Positions 58,204-64,000 of a DNA stretch of 64,000 bases are shown in pieces. A program made the translations under genes and the position numbers. The first letter of the stretch is position 1; each line of letters opens with the position of its first letter. Source of the DNA: Paractinoplanes ovalisporus (GTDB lineage: Bacteria > Actinomycetota > Actinomycetes > Mycobacteriales > Micromonosporaceae); assembly GCF_016834655.1 (NCBI RefSeq), contig NZ_JAENHP010000006.1, positions 310,001 to 374,000 on the forward strand, in the 5' to 3' direction. The notes under the pieces were generated by a model. That model was not told the DNA's origin. It did not search any database and saw nothing but the letters and a program-made list of their open reading frames with translations.

Positions 58204-60393
58204 ATGGCCCGCACCCGCACCACCACACTCTGGCTGTTTGTCTTGATCATCGCCGCCTTCGCCGTCGCGCCGAGCCCGGCCGGAGCCGCCCAGCCCGCCG
58301 CCGCTACCTACACCAACCCGGTCAGCGCCGGCACCGTCGACACCTTCCCCGACCCGGCGGTCATCAAGGGCAAGGACGGCAAGTGGTGGGCCTACGGCAC
58401 CACCAACCCGATCTTCAACAGTCGCGGCGAGACCGGCGAACACATCCTGCCGACGCTCAGCTCGACCGACCTCGTGCACTGGACGTACGCGGGTGACGTC
58501 TTCCCGCTCACCGCCAAACCGAGCTGGTGGCCGGCCGGCACCCGGCCGTGGGCGCCCGACATCCGGTACTACAACAACGCCTACCGGCTGACCTACTCGC
58601 TGTCGGTCGGCGGCATCGGGCTCGCCACCAGCCCGGGGCCGAACGGGCCGTGGACCGACCGCGGCCAGATCCTGCCCGCGGCCAGCGGCTGCCCGACCGG
58701 CGCGATCGACCAGGCGATGTTCACCGACACCGACGGGTCCTACTACCTCTACTGGGGCAGCTACGACACGATCTGCGTGGCGCGGATGAACGCCGAGGGC
58801 ACCGCGATCTCGGGCGCGGTCACCCAGATCGGCCACGGGCGGCGCATGGAGGGCGGCTTCGTCGTCCACCGCGGCGGCTACTACTATTTGTTCTATTCGG
58901 ACGGTGGCTGCTGCGACGGCGCGTTCAGCGGTTACACCGTCAAGGTCGGCCGGGCCACCTCGCCCCTCGGGCCGTTCACCACGCCCACCGGGGTGCGGCT
59001 CACCGACCTGACCAGCAAGGACGGCAACGTGCTGGCGGCCACCGGCAACGGCTGGGTCGGGCCGGGACACAACTCGCTGGTCACCGACCTGGCCGGGCAG
59101 GACTGGCTGGTCTACCACGCCATCCCGCAGAACGACCCCGACTTCCCGCCGGTCACGGGGGCCAACGGCGCGACGCTCAACCTCACCAAACGGCCCCTGA
59201 TGATCGACCGGCTCGATTGGATCAACGGCTGGCCCACCGTACGGGCGGGGGCCGGCCCGTCGCGAACCGCCGAGACCGCGCCCGTCACGTCGTGGACCGT
59301 GGGCAGCACCTTCGACTTGGGGGCGGCCGGGTTCACGGGTGGCTTCACGTGGTCGGGCGGCCTGCTCACGGCCACCGGCGCGGCGACCTCGCTCAGCGCG
59401 GGCTCGGTGAGTGGCAACGTGCGGGTCGAGGGTGACGTGCGGGGAACGGCGGCCGGCATCTCGTACGGGCCGGTCACCGCCTGGCTCGACAGCGCGTCGA
59501 AGCGGCTGGTCGTGGACGGCGCGGTGTCGGGTTCGCAGGCGCTGCCGGCCACCTTCAACTACCAGTCGTGGCACACGATCGTGCTGACCCGGCGCGGGAA
59601 CTCGCTGGTGGTCACGGTCTCGGCCGACCGGCTGCTGCAAGACGTGGCGACGGTGTCGGTCACACTGCCGGCCTCGTTCACGGGTGGGCGGTTGGGAGCG
59701 GTTTCCCGTACGGGACCAGCCGATGTGGACAACCTCGGTGCCGCGCCGCTCTACACGCCGGTCACGCAGCTGGTCGCCGATCCGCGGGTGGGGGCGTTGC
59801 TCCCGGCGTACTCGGACGAGTTCAACGGCACCGCCCCGAACGCGGGCTGGAGCTGGGTCCGGCCCGACGCCACGGCCACGGTCAGCGGCGGTTCCCTCGT
59901 GCGGCCCACGCAGGCCGGCGATCTCGCGCTGGGGTCGAACAGCGCCGGTGTGCTGCTGCGCGACGCGCCGGCCGGGCCGTTCGTCGTCGAGACCAAGCTG
60001 CAGTTCGACGGCGTACGGGGGAATCAGCAGGCCGGGCTCGTCCTCTATGACCATGACGACCGGTTCGTGAAGCTCGCCCACTCGGTGCTGCCGCTCAACG
60101 GGATCGCGAACACGTTCCTGCAGCAGACCGAGTTCACGAAGGAGGACCGCCGCGTCTCGAACAACGCGGTCACGTCGGGTCCGTCGTTCGGCGGTCCGGC
60201 CCCGGCGACCATGTGGCTGCGCGTGCTCTACCGCGACGGCGTGGCCCGCATGGCCTCCAGCCGCGACGGCGTGACCTGGGAGTGGGGCGCCGCGTGGACG
60301 ATGCCGCGGCCGCTGCGGATCGGTGTGGTCGCGATGGGCGGCACGGGCGCGACGGGGCGGTTCGACTACGTCCGCACGTACGCGGTGGGCTGA
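58204..60393 (+). CDS. Secreted GH43-family arabinanase/xylosidase-like enzyme
   Basis: The protein has 729 residues from ATG 58204, with GGGAG at 58192-58196. The signal peptide ends near AGAAQPAAA. The five-bladed GH43 propeller spans about residues 35-340. TFPDPAVIKGKDGKWWAYGT holds the catalytic base aspartate, RPWAPDIRYYNNAYRL the pKa-tuning aspartate, and RRMEGGFVVHRGGYYYLFYS the acid glutamate. GPGHNSLVTD is also typical. Residues 400-540 form a jelly-roll-like domain, and 555-729 resemble the DUF1349/beta-xylosidase C-terminal concanavalin fold (SDEFNGTAPNAGWSWVRPDA). It probably cleaves arabinose- or xylose-containing plant polymers. Confidence 0.88.
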   Translation: MARTRTTTLWLFVLIIAAFAVAPSPAGAAQPAAATYTNPVSAGTVDTFPDPAVIKGKDGKWWAYGTTNPIFNSRGETGEHILPTLSSTDLVHWTYAGDVFPLTAKPSWWPAGTRPWAPDIRYYNNAYRLTYSLSVGGIGLATSPGPNGPWTDRGQILPAASGCPTGAIDQAMFTDTDGSYYLYWGSYDTICVARMNAEGTAISGAVTQIGHGRRMEGGFVVHRGGYYYLFYSDGGCCDGAFSGYTVKVGRATSPLGPFTTPTGVRLTDLTSKDGNVLAATGNGWVGPGHNSLVTDLAGQDWLVYHAIPQNDPDFPPVTGANGATLNLTKRPLMIDRLDWINGWPTVRAGAGPSRTAETAPVTSWTVGSTFDLGAAGFTGGFTWSGGLLTATGAATSLSAGSVSGNVRVEGDVRGTAAGISYGPVTAWLDSASKRLVVDGAVSGSQALPATFNYQSWHTIVLTRRGNSLVVTVSADRLLQDVATVSVTLPASFTGGRLGAVSRTGPADVDNLGAAPLYTPVTQLVADPRVGALLPAYSDEFNGTAPNAGWSWVRPDATATVSGGSLVRPTQAGDLALGSNSAGVLLRDAPAGPFVVETKLQFDGVRGNQQAGLVLYDHDDRFVKLAHSVLPLNGIANTFLQQTEFTKEDRRVSNNAVTSGPSFGGPAPATMWLRVLYRDGVARMASSRDGVTWEWGAAWTMPRPLRIGVVAMGGTGATGRFDYVRTYAVG

Positions 60394-60452
60394 CCGGCCC
60401 GGGCGCCGGGGCGGGGAGCCCGAGGCGCCCGGGCGTTGGGGGAGCCTGGTGG

Positions 60453-60472
60453 GGGCCGCTTGGGGGCGGCCC
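60453..60472. terminator. Hairpin between convergent GH43 and SDR genes
   Basis: GGGCCGC (60453-60459) pairs with GCGGCCC (60466-60472) around six bases. It has no T-tract. It is the best terminator candidate in the 89-bp gap. Confidence 0.4.
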
Positions 60473-60482
60473 TCACCAAGGC

Positions 60483-61286
60483 TCAGAGCACCGCTGCGGT
60501 CAATTTCCGTACGGCGGCAGTGATCTCGGGAGTGACGTGGGCCCGCAGCGAATCGTCGGGCTCGCCGGTGGGGCCGAAGATCGTGCCGGGGCCGGCCTCG
60601 GCGGTGGCGGCCCGGATCACCGCCGCGGCGGCCTCGGTGACCGGTCGCTTCACGCCCTCCTGGATCGAGCTCCACATCGGACGCATCGCCGGGGGGAGCA
60701 TGCGCTCGGCCATCGCGGCCGCGTTCGGCGTGGCGGCCGGGCCAGGGTCGGCCAGCACCAGCGTGATCCCGCGCCGGTGCAGATCGCCGGCCACGTCCAG
60801 CGACCATGCGAGGTTCGCCAGCTTGGCCCGGCCGGTGACGGCCAGACCGTAGTACTCGCCGGGCAGGTCGACCTCGGCGAAGACCGGTGTCGCGGCCATC
60901 ATCGCCGACGACGTCACCTGTACGATCCGGCTCGGGTCGGCCATCGGGACGGTGGTGGTCAGCATGTACGGCGTGAGGTGGTTCAGGGCGAAGCTGCCCT
61001 CGATCCCGTCGGTGGTCTCCCAGCGGTCGACCCACATGCCGCCCGCGTTGTTGACCAGCAGGTCGAGCGGGCCGTCGGCCGCCAGTCGCCCGGCCAGTCG
61101 CCGTACCTCGGCGAGGGACGAAAGATCGGCCGCCACGAACCGGGCCCCCAGCCGCTCGGCGGCCTCCTGACCGCGGGCCGGGTCGCGGGCCACCAGCGTG
61201 ACCGCGTAGCCGGCGCCGGCCAGACCGCGGGCGATCTCGTAACCCAGACCGGCCGTTCCAGCGGTGACTACCGCCTTCTTGCTCAT
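60483..61286 (-). CDS. SDR-family protein lacking the usual catalytic tyrosine
   Basis: The protein has 267 residues from ATG 61286, behind GGGGAG. The cofactor loop is VTAGTAGLGYEIARGL at residues 7-22 and the structural motif is LLVNNAGG. The serine of IVQVTSSAMM is kept, but the position of the active-site tyrosine in YxxxK is Thr151, in AVTGRAKLAN (Lys155). Two tyrosines at 145-146 (EYYGLA) are nearby. The rest resembles retinol dehydrogenase-like SDRs. It may be inactive, or use a shifted tyrosine. It is divergent from a LysR gene that probably controls it. Confidence 0.8.
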   Translation of the reverse strand: MSKKAVVTAGTAGLGYEIARGLAGAGYAVTLVARDPARGQEAAERLGARFVAADLSSLAEVRRLAGRLAADGPLDLLVNNAGGMWVDRWETTDGIEGSFALNHLTPYMLTTTVPMADPSRIVQVTSSAMMAATPVFAEVDLPGEYYGLAVTGRAKLANLAWSLDVAGDLHRRGITLVLADPGPAATPNAAAMAERMLPPAMRPMWSSIQEGVKRPVTEAAAAVIRAATAEAGPGTIFGPTGEPDDSLRAHVTPEITAAVRKLTAAVL

Positions 61287-61323
61287 GTGATTTCTCCCCT
61301 TTGATGGTGATGTGCCGGCCGGG

Positions 61324-61337
61324 CAGACTTGAGTCTG
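61324..61337. promoter_or_regulatory. Candidate LysR operator
   Basis: CAGACT-TG-AGTCTG is a perfect 6-2-6 inverted repeat between the divergent SDR and LysR genes, 38 bases upstream of the SDR start. Confidence 0.5.
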
Positions 61338-61342
61338 GTGCG

Positions 61343-61468
61343 GGGCGTCGCCGCCGGGTAGGGAGCCCACGGCATGCTTGCGATGTTCGGAAGGCATGGC
61401 AGCTGCTGGGCGTCGCCGCCGGGTAGGGAGCCCACGGCATGCTTGCGATGTTCGGAAGGCATGGCAGC
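61343..61468. repeat. Perfect 61-bp tandem duplication (period 65)
   Basis: Bases 61343-61403 and 61408-61468 are identical, separated by TGCT. The unit starts GGGCGTCGCC and ends CATGGCAGC, and contains GCATGCTTGCGATGTTCGG. The duplication fills most of the intergenic region between the SDR and LysR genes. Confidence 0.95.
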
Positions 61469-61517
61469 GCTCGGGAGCAGCGGGCTGGGAATGCGTGGCG
61501 AGCGAACGGGGGATGAG

Positions 61518-62369
61518 ATGAGTGACCTGGATCTGCGCCGCCTGCGTTACCTGGTGGCGGTCGCCGACGAGGGTGCCATCACCGCCGCCGCTGAGCGGCT
61601 GGAGATGACGCAGCCCGCGCTGTCCCGGGCGATCCGCGCGCTCGAGGCCGAGGTCGGCGTGCCGCTGCTCGTGCGCGGGCACCGTGGCGTCGAGCCGACC
61701 GAGGCCGGGCGCGTGCTGCTCGACGAGGCCCGCGAGATCGATCGGCGGGTCACCCGGGCGGTCGGCCGGGCCCGGCGGGTCGCGGCCGGCGACGACCGGC
61801 TGCGGGTCAGCGCCCGAGGCTGCGACGTGGCCGTGGTCGAGCGGCTGACCAGGGAGTTCGAGGGTTCCACGGCCGTGGTCGCCGACTGGCGGACACAGAC
61901 CGACGGCCTGCGTACGGGCGAGGCCGACCTGGCGTTGATCCGGGGCGGATTCGACCGCCGGGGTCTGGACAGCGACGTGCTCGCCGTCGAGCCGCGGGTG
62001 GCGCTGCTGCCCGAGGGGCACGCGCTGGCCGGCCGCGACGTGCTCGACCGGGATGACCTCGCCGGCGTTCCGGTGGTGGTCTGGGCGACCGATCAACCGG
62101 CCGAGCGCGAGTTCTGGCTGGGCTTCCCCGGTTCGGTCGCCGGGCCCGAGGTCAACGACATGCTCCAGCTGCTGGCCGTGGTCCGGCTGGGCCGGGCGGT
62201 CGCCTTCGTGTCGAGCGCCCTGCCCGTCGCCGCCCAGCCAGGCGTGGTCGTCGTGCCCGTCAACGACCTGTCACCGGCCGAACTCCGCCTGGCCTGGCGG
62301 GAGGACGAGCGTTCGCCGGCGGTGGCCCGCTTCGTGCGGCACGCCGCGGCGGTGCTCCCGACCGGTTAG
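61518..62369 (+). CDS. LysR-family transcriptional regulator
   Basis: The protein has 283 residues from ATG 61518; an earlier in-frame ATG at 61374 lies inside the tandem duplication and gives unlikely sequence, so it was rejected. The N-terminal helix-turn-helix reads LRRLRYLVAVADEGAITAAA, then ERLEMTQPALSRAIRALEAE. The C-terminal part is the periplasmic-binding-like effector domain with DLALIRGGFDRRGLD and RVALLPEGHALAGRDVLDRD. The divergent SDR gene is the likely target. Its stop overlaps the end of the antiporter gene by four bases. Confidence 0.9.
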   Translation: MSDLDLRRLRYLVAVADEGAITAAAERLEMTQPALSRAIRALEAEVGVPLLVRGHRGVEPTEAGRVLLDEAREIDRRVTRAVGRARRVAAGDDRLRVSARGCDVAVVERLTREFEGSTAVVADWRTQTDGLRTGEADLALIRGGFDRRGLDSDVLAVEPRVALLPEGHALAGRDVLDRDDLAGVPVVVWATDQPAEREFWLGFPGSVAGPEVNDMLQLLAVVRLGRAVAFVSSALPVAAQPGVVVVPVNDLSPAELRLAWREDERSPAVARFVRHAAAVLPTG

Positions 62370-63931
62370 GCGGCGCCCGTCGGGGGCGCGGTGTGGCGGG
62401 CGGCCTGGCGCAGGTCGATGTCCTCGATGAGTTCGCGGGCGATCTCCTCGGGCAGGGTGCGGTCGTGCACCGCCTTGCCCACGGCCAGTCGCTGCGCCTC
62501 GAACGACGCGTCGATGTCGGCCGCGGGCTGGGCGGCCGCGTCGGCCGCGATCTGGCGGGCGCGTTCGCGCAGCTGCTCGGTCTCGGCCCGTTCGGCGCTC
62601 AGGTCGAACTTGAGTTTGCGGGCCAGCCAGCCGATCGTCGTGCCCTGGATCAGCAGCGTGCCGAGGGTGACGAACAGCGCGATGGCCTGGATGGCGTCGC
62701 GGCCCGGGAACTCGGCGCCGGACGCGGTGTGCTCGGGGATCGAGGCCGCGGCGGCCAGCGTGAGGATGCCGCGCATGCCCGTCCACCCGACCAGCAGCGT
62801 CTCCCGGGTGGTCGGCGCGGGCAGCGGCACCCCGCCATTGCGCTCGTGGCGTTCCCGCCAGCGCTGGTAGCGGGCCCGGAAATAGACGTCCTGCTCGACC
62901 CGGCGCTGTGTTCCGCGTTCCTTGAGCTGCCAGCGCCCGAACAGGAAGTAGACGCCGGCCAGCCGGATCACGATCGCCGCGACCAGCAGGACACCGGCCG
63001 CCACCAGCGTGCGGATCAGGCCGGGGTCCTCCGACTCGTACAGCTCCTCCAGGACGAACTTCAACTGCAGGCCGATGTACGCGAACACGAACGTCTCGAG
63101 CAGGAAGTCGAGCACCTTCCAGACCTGCTCCTCCTGCAGGCGGGTCTTGTAGGCGCCCGGGTACTGGTGCTGGGGGTCGAGCGTCAGGTTCACGCTGATC
63201 GAGAACGCGGCCATGACCACCGCGAGGATGCCCGAGGCGTGCACCTCCTCGGCGGCCAGGAACGCCGTGAACGGCACGAGCAGCACCAGGGACGTCTCGA
63301 GGGTCGGGTTGCGCAGCCGCTTGCGGATCCGGAGGGCGAAATACGCGAACAGGGCACCGATGCCGACGCCGATCGACGCCGTACGGAGGAACTCGACGAT
63401 GCCGCCCTGCCAGGTCGTGTGCTCGCCGTTGACCGCGGCCACGGCGATGCTGAACAGGGTCAGCGCGGTCGCGTCGTTGACCAGGCTCTCGCCGGTGAGG
63501 ATCGAGGTGACCCGTTTCGGCAGTCCGATCTCGTCGCCGTGCGAGACGGTCGTGATCGTGTCGGGCGGGGCGAGCACCGCACCCAGCACGAACGCCACCG
63601 ACAGCCCGAGCGTGGGCAGCAGCCACGACGAGAGGAACCCGAGCGCGCCGCAGGTGACCGCGACCAGCACGACGCCGAGGGCCCAGATCGCCCGGATGTT
63701 GGCCCCGAAGTTGGCGAACGACGCGCCGCGGGTGGCCGAGTAGAGCAGCGGCGGGATGACGATCGCGAGGATGACCTCGCTCTCCAGCTCGAGGCGCGGC
63801 ACCCCGGGAATGAACGACGCGGCCGCCGCCAGCACCACGATGATCATGCCGGGTTCGACGCCGCGGCGTTTCGCCATCGACGACACGAAGATGCCCAGAC
63901 CGATGATGAGCAGGATCTGTACGCCGTTCAC
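62366..63931 (-). CDS. CPA1-family Na+/H+ antiporter
   Basis: The protein has 521 residues from GTG 63931 and about twelve membrane helices. The ion site is seen in LGAVLAPPDTITTVSHGDEI and in SILTGESLVNDATALTLFSI, where N-D aspartate is essential in CPA1 antiporters. VGWTGMRGILTLAAAASIP is the conserved arginine helix. The C-terminal 100 residues are a soluble regulatory tail. A TAATCT hexamer lies seven bases before the GTG, compatible with a leaderless message. It keeps cytoplasmic pH and sodium in balance. Confidence 0.9.
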   Translation of the reverse strand: MNGVQILLIIGLGIFVSSMAKRRGVEPGMIIVVLAAAASFIPGVPRLELESEVILAIVIPPLLYSATRGASFANFGANIRAIWALGVVLVAVTCGALGFLSSWLLPTLGLSVAFVLGAVLAPPDTITTVSHGDEIGLPKRVTSILTGESLVNDATALTLFSIAVAAVNGEHTTWQGGIVEFLRTASIGVGIGALFAYFALRIRKRLRNPTLETSLVLLVPFTAFLAAEEVHASGILAVVMAAFSISVNLTLDPQHQYPGAYKTRLQEEQVWKVLDFLLETFVFAYIGLQLKFVLEELYESEDPGLIRTLVAAGVLLVAAIVIRLAGVYFLFGRWQLKERGTQRRVEQDVYFRARYQRWRERHERNGGVPLPAPTTRETLLVGWTGMRGILTLAAAASIPEHTASGAEFPGRDAIQAIALFVTLGTLLIQGTTIGWLARKLKFDLSAERAETEQLRERARQIAADAAAQPAADIDASFEAQRLAVGKAVHDRTLPEEIARELIEDIDLRQAARHTAPPTGAA

Positions 63932-64000
63932 GCCGATCAGATTAATGAACGGATCAAGGCTCGACCGGGCCGACCGGGGACGAAATCATCGTCCGGCGGG

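Noticed and set aside
58162..61440. Minus-strand open frame of about 1090 codons
   Set aside because: It is antisense to the GH43 gene and out of frame with the SDR gene; no domain is visible.

Overview
The window is about 64 kb of very GC-rich DNA with strong G/C bias at third codon positions and frequent GTG starts. It also has ATGA stop/start overlaps and leaderless promoters (TANNNT followed 6-7 bases later by ATG or GTG). Together with pseudaminate genes, DyP peroxidase, SigF- and SigE-type sigma factors, ROK and DeoR regulators and secreted glycosidases, this points to an actinomycete chromosome, most likely Micromonosporaceae (Actinoplanes-like). The pseudaminate genes would suit the flagellate spores of that group. 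No rRNA, tRNA, CRISPR array or intact mobile element was seen.

Left part (1-10.6 kb): the start of crcB is cut by the edge. A glycosyltransferase-like protein and a methyltransferase-domain protein follow on +. They converge, across a perfect hairpin, on a two-gene pseudaminic acid pair (PseH-like acetyltransferase, PseI synthase). Two c-di-GMP proteins with intact GGDEF and EAL domains flank an APH-like kinase.

10.6-18 kb: a polyol utilisation operon (DeoR regulator, lipoprotein, two permeases, Zn dehydrogenase, no ATPase), then an APC permease. After it comes a small domain resembling contact-dependent or Rhs toxins, with a candidate immunity gene. 18-25.5 kb: a MarR/DHA2 efflux pair, a broken AbiE-like toxin-antitoxin locus, a TetR/MFS divergent pair with twin operators, and a secreted TAP-type peptidase.

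25.5-46 kb: a manganese (yybP-ykoY type) riboswitch before a GDT1-family exporter. Then come many single genes: cyclase-family protein, TPR, UPF0104, SigE-family sigma with a membrane beta-propeller partner, NDH-2, secreted LamG, GH18 chitinase, membrane phosphatase, SDR, DyP peroxidase, HAD, DedA, a free-standing LigD-type phosphoesterase, GT2, MFS and a DUF1906/FG-GAP secreted protein.

46-64 kb: a SigF/RsbW/RsbV-like stress module, an ArsB-like permease and a Tat lipoprotein dioxygenase. The most coherent locus is a seven-gene operon with six successive 4-bp overlaps. It encodes a ROK regulator, an SsuCBA/TauCBA-like ABC importer, two cysteine-type sulfatases and the formylglycine-generating enzyme that activates them, so it looks like a self-contained organosulfate scavenging system. 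A GH43 arabinanase-like enzyme, an SDR/LysR pair and a Na+/H+ antiporter close the window.

A recurring oddity is short tandem duplication at gene ends and in intergenic regions (3.2, 7.1, 8.3, 14.0, 49.0, 58.0 and 61.4 kb). One of these has created an 11-codon mini-cistron inside the polyol operon.
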